NCBI GenBank assembly: GCA_023105745.1
Contig: JALGQZ010000002.1
Location: 47,776,497-47,840,496 of the forward strand
Reading direction: 5' to 3'
Source: Austropuccinia psidii
Lineage: Eukaryota > Basidiomycota > Pucciniomycetes > Pucciniales > Sphaerophragmiaceae
DNA length: 64,000 bases
A program made the position numbers and the translations under genes. Of this stretch, positions 1 through 10,279 are shown piece by piece; the stretch's first letter is position 1, and the number at the start of each line of letters is the position of its first letter. The notes beneath the pieces are model-generated. The model saw nothing but the letters and a program-made list of their open reading frames with translations, had not been told where the DNA came from and searched no databases.

Positions 1-29
1 ATATTTTGAAATTTTACATTTAATAAGAC

Positions 30-1796
30 TTGGAGGCTAAGGTACTTATTCAACAAAAAGAATTTTCTAAGCTGAAACCTCCAGAGTAAAAGAAAAGATT
101 TGAGGATGAAATCTGGGATGAAGTTTTAAAACAAGTAAAAGAACTCACCCACAAACTCAAAAATCCCCAACAACCAGATCCTAAACTAAGAAATGAGGGA
201 AAGGAATAAGTTAAAGAAGTTTAAAATCAACTGAAGAAATTATCAGAAGAAGTAAATACACCAAGAAGGAACTGGAAAAATAATAAATATAAAAGATTCC
301 CCCAAAATAATCAGCCATACAGGCCAAGGAGTCCCTTACCACCATTTTCATCCAGTTACCAACCATAAATACCAGCACAAATGGCTCCAAGACCACCATT
401 AAAATGTGCTTACTGAAAGGAAAAAGGCCATTCAGAAACTAGATTCACTCAACTTGCTTAAGATTTGGACATAAGAATTGTCAGAACTCAAGGAGAATCT
501 TACCTTTTTCCCAATTATCAGAGAGTACCTATGGGAGGAAATGAAAGTGCCAAAAACATAGTCAGGGCTTTTGCAAAACAACAAGCAGAACTAAACAAAA
601 AACTTATGGAAAAGCCTACTGTCAAACCAAAACCAGAATAAGAGGTTAAGCCAACTGAAAAGAAATAAGAGGATAAATTAATCTCAATTGCACATGTTCA
701 AGATTGGTCAAATTGGAAACCAACTACCATTTCCTCAGCCAATGATCCCTTTAAATCAAACATTTGACTAAGGCAGGCCAAACAAAGGATGGAAAGACAA
801 GCCCAAAATTAAGAGAAAAATAAGAAAGCAGATATTCCAGGAACTTGTATTGAAGAAGAAAAGAAGAAGAAAGAGTAATAATTCCTACCAAATTCCAAAA
901 TTTAAATATTTCAAAACCAGACCAACCTGAGGAGGAAATTGAAAATATTGCCAATAAGAATGAAGATGAAGAAATTCCCAAAGAAGAAAAGAAGTTCAGA
1001 AAACCTCAAAAGAAACAAGTTTAAGCTAAATTGGAAATTTACAAAATTATTAAGAAAATTATGCAACAAAGAATCAACCTCACCATTGAAGAAATTTTAA
1101 GGATGTCACCCAATTTTGTCCATAAATTAAAGGAATTATCAGAAAAGGACAAGGAGAAAATTAAATAACTCAATTAAATGGATATTCAAGAAAGACTATA
1201 AGCATTTGGATTCAAAGAAATAACAAAGCCCAAGATTCATTATGCCTGTCCTTTGGGATTTATGGAAATTTTCATTGGAAAGGAAGAATATCCAATAAAA
1301 GCATTAGTGGACACTGGTTCAGAACTCAAAATCATACCAGAAGAGATAGAAATCAAATCCTAAATCACAACAAGAAATGTTAACATGAAACTTTGGGGAA
1401 TTTCAGGCCATACTACTTCATTGGTGACACTTTCAGAATTTACTCCAATAATTTTGGCTTCAGGAGAAGAAACTCAAATACACTTTTTCATTGAAAAAGG
1501 ATCTGTCCATACAGTATTTGGAAAACCTTGCCTGGCAGACAACAATATTAGGCTAGAATTCTCCCATAAGTAAGGTGAAATACTGAGATATCAAGAACCT
1601 GATGGAAGAAGATTATGCATGCCAATATGCAAACCACAAGAACTTGGATGGCAGACTGGTCCACCTAGAGGAATGGATTTATGAAATATGGCAAAATTGG
1701 TCAGAAATACACCAGGAAAGAAGTTTCAAAATTAAAAAGGAGACAATACCATTCTTAATTTGACCCAGAAGACCCAAGATTTATCCATATCTCCAA
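30..1796 (+). pseudogene. Decayed Gag-CCHC-retropepsin polyprotein
   Basis: Read through its stops, this gives a charged Gag tail, then a CX2CX4HX4C knuckle at 405-446 in which the second Cys codon is TGA and the last is TTC. A Lys/Glu-rich linker follows, then an aspartic protease with active-site motif LVDTGSELKIIPE at about 1304-1342. The segment 1385-1573 continues the protease fold. One frameshift is needed near 865-885 in an AAG-rich run. More than a dozen in-frame stops occur, nearly all TAA or TGA where CAA or CGA would keep the frame. The family (retropepsin with VDTGSE) is common in basidiomycete Ty3-type elements. Gag assembles the particle and the protease would cleave the polyprotein; this copy cannot do so. 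The N-terminus is outside the window. Confidence 0.75.
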
Positions 1797-1799
1797 AAA

Positions 1800-2705
1800 A
1801 TGGTAAATTTGGCCAAGAGTTACAAAACAAAAAAAAGGACAAAAAATCTCAAAAGACAGCTTGAAGAATCAATCTCTGAAGATGAATTACTCAAAATTAT
1901 TTACAAGCCAATTACTAATAATGAAGAGACCTTCCAGATTTTGGTGGATGGAAATGAGAAAATAAATGGAAACCCTTTCAAACCTAAATCCAAAAGGAAG
2001 AAAGTCAGATTTAGTGAACATCATGAGCCTTAAGATGAAGAAATTATAGGTTAAATTGAAAAAGACATCCAAATTATGGAAGAAAGAGACAAAAATTCAA
2101 AAGAAACATACCATATCAACTTCTTGGACAGACCATTGAACAGCCAAGAAGAAACTTATGAATGGAAACTGGAAAGCCCTGAATTCATCCAAAAAACTCC
2201 CAATGAACAGGATGAAACAGAATCCATCACAGAAAATGAATACAACTAACTTTACTTGCCATATATTACCTTTGAAGACCTTTATGGGGATGAAGTTCAA
2301 GGAACTCTATGGGAAGACAAATATTTATGTCACCTTCCAGGAGCAAACTTGAACAAAATACAATTATTAGAGCTATTAACTGAAGAGGGAATTAAAGGAA
2401 ACCTTTCAAATAAAATCTGGGATAAAAAGATTTCAATGGTAATATTACCAAGAAGAGGACTCTACTTCAATAAAATTTGGGCCCAATGTTACCTTGGATT
2501 GAATGGATCAACATATCAAACTGGAAAACTCAAATGGGTTGGGGATGGATACATATTCATTGATGAAGACCTATGGTGGTCTGAATTTCCATCAGAAACA
2601 GAAATTGAGGAAAGAAATTGCTTTGTGGAAGCCCTCAAAGACCTGATTTTGGCCAGGTTACTTGACAGATACTCACCTTTCCCACTTGAAGGAGTTCAAC
2701 TGTAA
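1800..2705 (+). pseudogene. C-terminal domain of gag-protease polyprotein
   Basis: One frame runs from 1800 to the stop at 2703-2705, broken only by three TAA codons (2031, 2052 and about 2248) that each fit CAA. A frameshift in an A-rich run near 1830 separates it from the protease frame. The first part is lysine-rich, the middle acidic (many E, D, N, S). The last 150 codons (2256-2705) form an uninterrupted domain rich in Trp, Leu and Gly, with segments such as KLKWVGDGYIFIDEDLWW. I do not recognise the domain, and it carries no RT, RNase H or integrase motif. Its position at the end of the polyprotein and its better preservation suggest it is a real, element-specific product. Confidence 0.55.
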
Positions 2706-2780
2706 AAAAAAATCAATAAAATCAATATTCTTTCTCTAAAAATGTCTTAGTATCATTAGTTTCTTTTTTTCATTTTCTCT

Positions 2781-3176
2781 AATAAGGAGGTGACTTCCTG
2801 CATTAACAAAGAAGGAACTTATCAATAAATTATTTGTTGAAAAAAAAAACTTTAAAAATATCAATCACCTCCACCATGGCCAAGTCACCAATTTTTGGAT
2901 CCTATGGGGAAGAATTAATAAACGAAGACCAGATTTTTAATTAATATCCATTTTGGAAAGAAGAAGGTGAAGATTCCAATAAAGAAAACCCTTTGGAACT
3001 TTAAAGATACTTCATCAATAAAAAAAACCAAAAATTACTAGGCAGTTACCTCCTGCCTTATAAAAGAGGAATATAAACTCTCAAAAACTCAAATGAATAA
3101 TTTCACTCACCAAGAAAAAAAAAATAACTATAAGATCACTAGGCAGTGACCTCCTGCCTTATCAAAGAGGAGTATC
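2781..3176 (+). repeat. Three copies of a 37-bp motif
   Basis: Copies start at 2781, 3038 and 3139 and share a core of the form GGxxGTxACxTCCTGCxTTAxxAAAGAxG. The second and third are close to identical and contain the inverted arms AGGCAG and CTGCCT. All three translate to similar peptides (GGDFLH-QRR, GSYLLPYKRG, GSDLLPYQRG) in the frames of the small ORF region, so they may be protein repeats rather than RNA structures. Confidence 0.6.
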
Positions 3177-3321
3177 CAAACTATTACCCAAAATTATCAT
3201 CCAAAACCTATCCATCCAAGATGTGATACAGCTGGCCCTCATAATGTCAATATTACTGTATACAGTAGCCTTTTATACTATTGTATGCTACTCTAGCTTT
3301 GCCTCTCAACAGGTTGAATAA
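2876..3321 (+). pseudogene. Second small ORF with C-terminal hydrophobic segment
   Basis: An ATG in good context (CACCATGGC) opens a frame that reads MAKSPIFGSYGEELINED and runs to about 3120, with TAA codons that fit CAA. A one-base shift in an A10 run near 3114-3124 leads into an open frame from 3133 to the TAA at 3319-3321. The two halves carry a repeated peptide (LLGSYLLPYKRGI and SLGSDLLPYQRGVS). The C-terminus holds about 24 mostly hydrophobic residues (LALIMSILLYTVAFYTIVCY and onward, 3233-3306), a likely membrane anchor. It ends just before the purine tract and LTR, the position an env-like or accessory gene takes in LTR elements. No homology is recognised, and the frameshift makes the joined reading an inference. 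Confidence 0.4.
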
Positions 3322-3347
3322 TCCACCTTAACCTCTTAACAGCACAT

Positions 3348-3358
3348 AAGAGGAGGGC
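3348..3358 (+). other. Polypurine tract
   Basis: AAGAGGAGGGC lies directly before the TG that opens the short LTR, where plus-strand DNA priming occurs in LTR elements. Confidence 0.5.
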
Positions 3359-3468
3359 TGAAAAAAAATCAAACTAGCAGCAATCCTGGATCTTTGCAAA
3401 TCACAGAATAAAAGCTGGATATATTGAACAGATTTAGATTCCATGTTGTAATTGGAGATTTTATATCA
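3359..3468 (+). repeat. Short 3' LTR of gag-protease element
   Basis: This 110-bp segment begins TGAAAAAAAATC and ends GATTTTATATCA; the two ends are inverted matches at 10 of 12 positions. It contains an AATAAA (3406-3411) and abuts a purine tract. Its right edge is exactly where the protease reading frame of the neighbouring minus-strand element breaks. No second copy is in the window, so the left boundary rests on the terminal inverted repeat and purine tract. Confidence 0.55.
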
Positions 3469-3473
3469 TAAGT

Positions 3474-5854
3474 TTTTCTTTCCAATCTGGGACAATGGTT
3501 TTCAAATAACTTTTACCAACACAGGTACAATATGCTCCTGTATCCAAGTTCACTTTTCCTTCTTGGTTATCAACCATAACAATACTTATACTTGATTTTC
3601 CAGCTGTATATCCAATTCCTCTTGCAGGTTTGGTTCTATATATTTTGGCATCTTGTATATTTGTCAGGTTTGTGTCAGATGTTCCAACTTGTGGTAAGTT
3701 TGAGTTAACATCTAGTACTTCATAAATTATATCAATATTATTAATTTGTGCATTAATTATATTAATTTCATCACTTTCAGAACTTTCTGACTCTGCTGTT
3801 TCTTTTTCAGAGTCAGATTCATCCTCTTTGTCATTGTGGCTTTCTGTTTCCACAATTTCATTAATCTTTGCCTTTTTGAGGCAGTTATTGGCTAAGTGTC
3901 CAATACCTCCACATTTATGGCATTTTTCTTTGCTCATTATTGTTGGTGGTATTGGGCTTGAAAGCTTCTTTTGATTTATCTTTTTTGGTAAATGGCTTAT
4001 TTGGACTTTTAATGTCTAATTTCTTCCAATTTCTGCCAATTTTTTTTCTTGTCACTATGTCCTCTAGTGCATTGATCTACTCTTCTGTGAAGCATGGTTC
4101 TATACACCTGCTTCTCAGGGCATGTTCTAGCTCTCCTCCACATGTCTTAAGTATTTTCATGTGCAACATCTTTTGTGACATTTATGGGTACAATGCATTG
4201 AGTCTTTCAACTTTTTTTAAGAACCAAGTTAAAGGTTTGTCTTTGTCTGGGTAAAAGAAAGAATTTTCAAATGCATTCTCTATCTTGTACCTCCAGGAAT
4301 CATTAGCCCACTTGGTGATTATTTCTTGTTTCCACCAAGACCAGGTATTTTTGCCATTTGTTTGTCTTATGCCATAATACCATCTTTTTTCAGATTTTTC
4401 AAACAATGAATGTAATCTTTCAGTAATTAATTCATCTGGTATGGCATAATCTTCTTGTAGCATGTCAATTGTCTTGATAAATGACATGTGGTCATATTCA
4501 CCTTCTCCTGTGAATGTTGGCCATTCTTTTAATTGAGGTGCTTCCTTAATTAAGACTTGGTTATTGTCTTGGTGACTTAAGTCTGTTATGAATGGATTTG
4601 TTAATTCCTCTTTTGGTTTAACAGGGCTTCTTATGTGAGAAAATGGGGTTGATAACTTTGGCATATTTGAGTTGGCCTCATTAATTTTATCCATTTTTTC
4701 AGTAATAAGCCTTATTTCAATTTGAATGTCATCTTTCAGATGCATTCTTGCTTCATCACTCTTTTTCACATGGTCCAAAAGTAATTCTTGGTGTGATGAA
4801 GTCTTGTCTTCAAATTTTTCTACAGAAATACTTAGTTTGTTTAATTTTTCTGTAAGATTTTCAATACTCACATCATAATTGATTGTCAAAGTTTTATCTG
4901 TGATATCACTTATGTATTTGTACAATTCTTGTTGTCCTTGTATTAATTTCTGAGTATTGTCAATTAATACTTTTGGTTTATTATTTTCAATCATAAATTT
5001 TATGTTGTCAATTTCTTTTTTATTTTGTACAACAGTTTTTGTTAAAGAGGATAAGTTGTTGTTTATTTCTTGTAATGATAATAAACTGTTTTTAATTTCT
5101 TTTAGAGGTAATATACTATTTTTAATTTCTGTTAAAGTATTTACAACATCTTTGGACAAGGTTATTTCTTTGGGAAATGAGGTTGTCTCATTCTTTGTTC
5201 TTCCTTGTCCTTGAATTCCATCAAGGGTCTGGCCATGTTGAATACATTGTCCATGGAATCCTTTTGGATTTTTGGAATCCTGTAGCTTGGGGAATATGGT
5301 TTTCTCCAATTCTTTTTTTGTTCTTCTTCCCTTCTTGGGGTAGTGGGTTGGCTTGGGGCTTTCTGGTAGAAGCTACTGGGGCTCCTTCCTTGGTTGCCTC
5401 CTTCTTTTTGGCATGGTACTCCTTGATCTTTTTGATTTGAGGTTTGTATGATAGTGGATTCCAGCCATTGGAGTATCTCACTATTTCCTCCTCTTTGAGG
5501 AACTTTTTCAGGATGTGCCAGGAGCTCATCACTCCTTGGTGTATTTTGGGCAACATTTCCCAGTCCTTGTCTTTGTACACTGTGTAGTACTGTTTGTACT
5601 GGCTCATGTAAATTTCTATTTGAGCCCTCTGAATGTGATTTGTACCTGTTTGAGTCACTCATACTTAGTTCCAACTCTGGTTGAGATATCATGGGCATTT
5701 CTGGGACTTGCCTTTGGGTTAAGGCACTTCCTTGTGTGGATTCTGTTCCACTGGGGATATTTCCCTTCCTTTTCCCTTTTGAGGAATCAATTCTACCTCT
5801 GAGTCCAGCTCCATCTGATTGGATGGAGTATTGGGAGCCTCTTCTGGTAGTCAT
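3474..5854 (-). pseudogene. Ty3 Gag-protease, disrupted
   Basis: The start is the ATG at 5854 (MTTRRGSQYSIQSDG). A hydrophilic Ser/Gln/Glu-rich N-terminal region runs to about 5320. A one-base shift in an A7 run (T7 on the + strand at 5313-5319) moves to the frame that opens at 5309. That frame holds a long coiled-coil-like Leu/Ile/Asn/Lys region and the capsid (EWPTFTGEGEYDHM near 4500). Stops at 4182 and near 4070 interrupt the capsid end. A one-base excess in an A5 run (3923-3927) leads into the CCHC knuckle CHKCGGIGHLANNC (3922-3881). The protease active site LDTGAYCTCV lies near 3505-3545, and the frame is cut at the inserted LTR. The product would form the virus-like particle core. Damage is light compared with its neighbours. 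Confidence 0.85.
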
Positions 5855-6577
5855 ATTTTAAGAAAAATAAGAAATAAGAGGATTGCAGAACAGGAATTCT
5901 TCTTATGGCAATTTATGAATGAGGTACTCACCTTCAGAGTCCTGAATTGTGGGTCCTGGAAAGTATAATTTCTTAGCTTTCCTTTTCTTAGTGATTATTA
6001 ATGTTGGAGAACTTTGACAAGTTTCTTCCACCAATCTTTCAACAGTGGTTTGGTTGTCCTATGTTGTATTGTCTTCAAACACTAAAAAAGACAAATAAAT
6101 ATAAGTTTTTATATAAAAAGTGTTATTTTTGGTAAGATATGGCAATTTTCCATGTAAGAATTGCTTTTATATCTTAAAAAATGAAAATAAATAAAGAAAT
6201 GAATTTAAAATGAATAAAAAATAACTTTTTTTTATTGGTTTTTTATTTATAATTTTTTTGTTTTTTTATATTTTTATTTTTAGAGAATAAAATAAAAAAA
6301 ATGAGTATGATTCTTTTTTAAAATTAATTTATAATATAAAATCATTTTTAATTTATAAAATATCTTTTTTAATTACTAGAGTCACTCAAAGAAAGTTCTT
6401 GCAAGTCTAAGGATGTGAAAAACCATGTGTAAGACAGTACAATTGCTTTCCAAATGCCTCAATAGTATTTAAAATCAATAAATATAAAATTATTATATAA
6501 TTTTATGATTATAATTATAATTTATTATTGGATAAACCCAATTAGAATCTTTTTAAAGGTCTTTTTAGAGTAAATAT
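5855..6577 (-). other. 5' leader of Ty3 element
   Basis: Between the primer site and the gag ATG lie about 720 bases, mostly AT-rich with runs of A and T. I see no convincing ORF. It would be the untranslated leader of the element's transcript. Confidence 0.6.
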
Positions 6578-6595
6578 CATGGCCAGCCCCCCAAA
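6578..6595 (-). other. Candidate primer binding site
   Basis: On the minus strand the LTR end (CCTTACA) is followed by TTTGGGGGGCTGGCCATG. The same sequence, with slight change, follows the LTR of the complete element at 45938-57790, although the LTRs are different. A TGG core begins three bases inside the LTR edge; I cannot assign the tRNA. Confidence 0.55.
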
Positions 6596-8576
6596 TGTAA
6601 GGTTTGACTATGAAAAAATAAGTAAAAATTACTAATATTTTACTTATTGTACTATGAATGTCCTTATAAATGAAATAAATAAGATAAAAATAATTATAAT
6701 AATAAAGAATTATTATAATTATGGCGTAAAATAATTATATTATTAAATAAATATAATAATATAATTTATATTATAAAAAAATAATATATAAAATAAATAT
6801 ATTAATATAAGATAATTGATATATTTAAAAGCACTTTATTATTGTTACCAACAAATAATAAAGGCGTAAAAAATTTTTTTTATTAATAAAAAACAATTAA
6901 TAACAATAAAATTACTATTATTAAAGTTATAAATTAATATAAATACTATTTATATCAATTATAGAATTATTAAAGTAATAATAGAGAAAAATTATTATAA
7001 TAAGAGAAATAACCTACTTTTAATGCTTAATATAATAATTTTGAATAATTTTACGCCTAGAAATGTAAATAAAACTTATTTAAATTGTAGTTACAATAAA
7101 AAGTTAAGAGAAATTACAATTTTTCTTGATTTTACGTGGGTTTGAGGTTTTTAAGAGAACCTTAAACAAAAAAATTAAATAATTGCAATAATCACATCAG
7201 AAATGAAGATTATTATAAGATTATCTTTTTTCTTTAATAATATAAAAGTTTTATATATAAAGAATAAAGAAATTACCTTTTTATTTAATGATTTAATGTT
7301 TTGTAAGAGTCTGAGGGGGAAATAGAGTAAAAAGAGCTCTATTTATATTAAATTCCTTCCTCCTAGAGTCCAAAAGGCTTCTAGTAGACGTGCACTGATC
7401 ATATCCACTGTAAATGATCAATATTTTAAGGTTTGGTGATTATTACATCATGATCAAACCATCTTATCTCATTATTACACCATTATTTAGAGTTATCACT
7501 ATAACTCTAAGTTTTAATGACATAAAGGCTTGGCAGAACCCCAAAATTCATGGATTTTATTAGTTTTAATCAGAAACTAACAGTATTCACCAACTTTATC
7601 ATTCATATGACTGTTGAACTTAATTTAAGGTTACAGTGAGTGATCATAAATGATCAAATTAAGCTCAAACTTTGATCCTTAACAGCTTTTAAGTTTTACA
7701 CGCTAAAGAAATTAAAAGAGTGAATTCTAATAGCTCAGCATAACCTTATTATGCTGCCAAGAGAATTTCATTACATCATCAAAACTCTATTTTTGATGAT
7801 TTTTCTTGCAACTCATCTTTTCTGTTGGAATTTCATATTTTAAACTTCAAACCATGATTTCAAGGGGTTATACCCTTAATTTTATGATAAAAATTACGTC
7901 ATTATTCACGAATAAGCTAGTAGAATCTGACTGTCTACTTATTTCTAAGTTTGGACCACTTTCACAGCAAAGTGGTCAACAGCTCTATTGATTTTAATCA
8001 ATAATCCCTTACAGGTTTTAACCTTGCTTATAGCTTTTGAAATAAAGTTCATTTCTGTATTACTACAGTAATTAAGTGATGACTTTATCTTTGGTTCATC
8101 ACTCTATCATGCATATTTCGAATGATATTAGCTAAAATCCTTGAATATATGCCTTGACCAAAAAAGTGCATATATTCAGTTTAACTCCTTAAGTATTGAC
8201 TTTGGAGATTAGCTTCTTAATTGTTTTTTGTGTGAATTTTTATCAAGAATCCAATGTTACTATTTATTTCACATGTTGTTTCATTGGTATTTGAAATAAT
8301 TCAGGATATCTGTTTTTTATAAGGTATTATTACTTATAACTCATTAAATATTGACTTTACAGGTATGCCATAAAAATGGTATATGTGAATTTTACCATGG
8401 GGAATCCAATGGTATAATTTATTTCACATGTTTATTCATTGGTTTCTAAGTTAAACTAAGTTTTATGCCTATATATGGAATTTTTGTAGTTTTCAGGTAA
8501 TTATTTTTAATGTATAATTATTTTAAATATTTCTTGTGATCTTTTTGGGTATGTGGTCATATCTCAAAGGTTCACA
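6596..8576 (-). repeat. Long 5' LTR of Ty3 element
   Basis: On the + strand it starts TGTAAGGTTTGACTATG and ends GGTATGTGGTCATATC followed by TCAAAGGTTCACA, matching the two ends of the solo LTRs at 41447 and 48520. Length is about 1981 bp. The middle is very AT-rich and has diverged from those LTRs. The open frame at 7806-7991 inside it looks accidental. Confidence 0.7.
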
Positions 8577-8821
8577 AAGGAGAATAGACTTAAAAAATGG
8601 TTGGAACCTGATATTGTATATCCAGATATCATTTGTTTGCCCATGAGTTTGGTCAGCCTAATAATGTAGAAAGCTCTTGGATTTACCATAGTTAATGGTA
8701 CCAAGTGGTCTTTGATTAGGATCAGTAAGTTTCTATACTTATTGGCTATAAATTGTTTATTTCTTATGAGAGATATATAAGTTAAATTGACATACTTAGT
8801 CAGATAGGAGGTAAGGGGTCA
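8577..8821. other. Junction between LTR and SNF2 fragment
   Basis: This stretch may hold an eroded upstream exon and intron of the SNF2-like gene (a GGTAAG lies at 8810-8815), but no motif can be read with confidence. Confidence 0.3.
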
Positions 8822-9890
8822 AAATTCTTCAAAGAAATTAGGGCAATCCAAAAATCTAGATGCATTTTACTGACAGGAAACCCTATTAAAAACAGTATAA
8901 ATGACTTAATGAGCCTAATAATATTCATTAAAGAACCTAAAAATGAAACACAACATAATTGGGCACCAAATATATTAGATGATCTCAGAAAAGGAAATGA
9001 TAGCCCCCTTCAGCTATGCCTGAGGTATCATTCTCTACAAAGAAAAAGGACAGAATTTTAAATGATCCACCTGAAATTAATCATGACTATATGCATGGAC
9101 CTCTCTTGGATTGGACATTGGATAGATATAATGAGATTCACAAATAGTTCATATCATCATCTCATCACGGCCCAGAAACGTTCCTCTAGTATATAAACAA
9201 GCTTTGCCTTTTTTGCAATCATCACTTTCTTAGTGAAAGTATATATGACATTGAAGGAATGATATCCCCATGTGGTACACAGATAGAAGAGAGTTTTTGA
9301 ATAGTATCATAACAATACATGCTTACAAAGCAGTAAAATTCAGAGGCTCCTGAAAATTCTTTTATCATGCTGAAACATCAAAAGTTCAACCCCCAAACCA
9401 GTGATTTTTCACATTTTACAACATTTATTGATTTTTTAGTTTGGTTATTTCCCTTATTTTTTCTATGAAGCTTGTGTTTTTTTACCTCCCCCTTGATAAT
9501 TATGAAGCTTTTGATTGACAATTATTGGTGATAAACTGGTAGAATTGGAATTGTATTTGAAAACAATAAAATTATTTTTACTTGTGTCTACAGAACAATA
9601 TGCCAAGCTACACAAGAGGCAGAAATTCAAAAATTCAAGGAAACCAACAATGTAGAAGTACTTGTGGCTTCAATAGGGGCTGCAATGGTTGGCCTGAATA
9701 TAACTTGTTCTGAAAAAATTTCATAATGGTATGAACTATGATTATGTTATCATGAGCCTCATTGAAATACGGCTGATGAAAACCAAGCTATTGATTGTAT
9801 ACATTGTATTAGACAAAGGAGAAATGTAATGGCATACCATTTGATATCACCTGATATGGTGGAGAGAAACATGCAAAGGGTATGTTAAAT
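8822..9890 (+). pseudogene. SNF2-family helicase fragment, decayed
   Basis: The first exon reads KFFKEIRAIQKSRCILLTG then NPIKNSINDLMSLIIFIKEP, the SNF2 helicase block usually written LTGTPIQN-DL-SL-FL, followed by DILDDLR-like and LCLRYHSL sequence to about 9250. After a pyrimidine-rich stretch ending in CTACAG (9593), a second exon from 9594 reads VLVASIGAAMVGLN and then QAIDCIHCIRQRRNVMAYHL (9790-9850). That is SNF2 motif VI, normally QAIDR-HRIGQ; both Arg are Cys (TGT) and the Gly is Arg, each explained by a C-to-T or G-to-A change. Stops break both parts. The layout resembles Rad5/Rad16-type SNF2 proteins, ATP-driven chromatin or repair motors, but the fragment is too short to place. It may be a dead host gene or a captured piece. 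Confidence 0.8.
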
Positions 9891-10279
9891 TATAAGAAGT
9901 TTTATTTAATGAAAAAATTAGAAAAGCTCATTTTAAAGCTATAAATTAAAGGTACAACAAAGGAAGCTTACCTTGGCAAATTATGTCCTTTTTTCTCACT
10001 CAAAGCTCTAAATGAGTTTATTTTCCTGTACTTACTGTAGTTATTTCTTTCATGTAAGAACAAATGTAGCAAGCACTTTGTTATATGTTGAGCTATCAAA
10101 ATGCTTCTTAGACTCATATGAAAATTAAAATTGAAAGTGAGCAACTGTGAGATTATAGCACTTTTGGTGTGGATTTAGTAATGACTTGGATGAGTATATT
10201 TACAAAATTAAATCCATGAAAGGTGTGAAGGAATATCTGAATCCGCATTTTTATATGTAGGCATAAGCCTAAATTTGAG
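9891..10279. other. Unassigned stretch
   Basis: AT-rich sequence between the SNF2 fragment and the decayed Ty3 element. It may include the missing integrase end of that element, but no motif is readable. Confidence 0.3.

Larger units (their letters stand above)
1..3468 (+). mobile_element. Gag-protease LTR element, 3' part
   Basis: This is the 3' portion of a + strand LTR element; its 5' LTR lies outside the window. In order it shows a Gag C-terminus, CCHC knuckle (405-446), retropepsin (about 1260-1680), an acidic linker, a C-terminal domain ending at 2705, a small second ORF (2876-3321), a purine tract (3348-3358) and a short LTR (3359-3468). No RT, RNase H or integrase motif appears between protease and LTR. 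It interrupts the protease gene of the minus-strand Ty3 element to its right: that reading frame stops at the LTR edge. The adjacent TAAGT (3469-3473) is the expected right target duplication, which cannot be verified without the left side. It could be a non-autonomous derivative of a Ty3 family. Confidence 0.75.
3474..8576 (-). mobile_element. Ty3-type element, 5' half (minus strand)
   Basis: Reading on the minus strand: long 5' LTR (8576-6596), primer site (6595-6578), leader, gag, CCHC knuckle and the start of the protease, where the short-LTR element has inserted. The pol part would lie beyond the left window edge. The gag shares the capsid pattern W-x2-F-x-G-x-GEY-x-HM with the complete element at 45938-57790, so they are related, but the LTRs differ. 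Confidence 0.8.

Noticed and set aside
3222..3470. LTR starting at TGTGATACAG (3222) and ending TATCATA
   Set aside because: That start lies inside the open frame with the hydrophobic segment and has no purine tract before it. The start at 3359 has a purine tract and a 10/12 terminal inverted match.
3940..4254. 104-codon + strand open frame
   Set aside because: It is antisense to the Ty3 gag, whose minus-strand motifs are clear.
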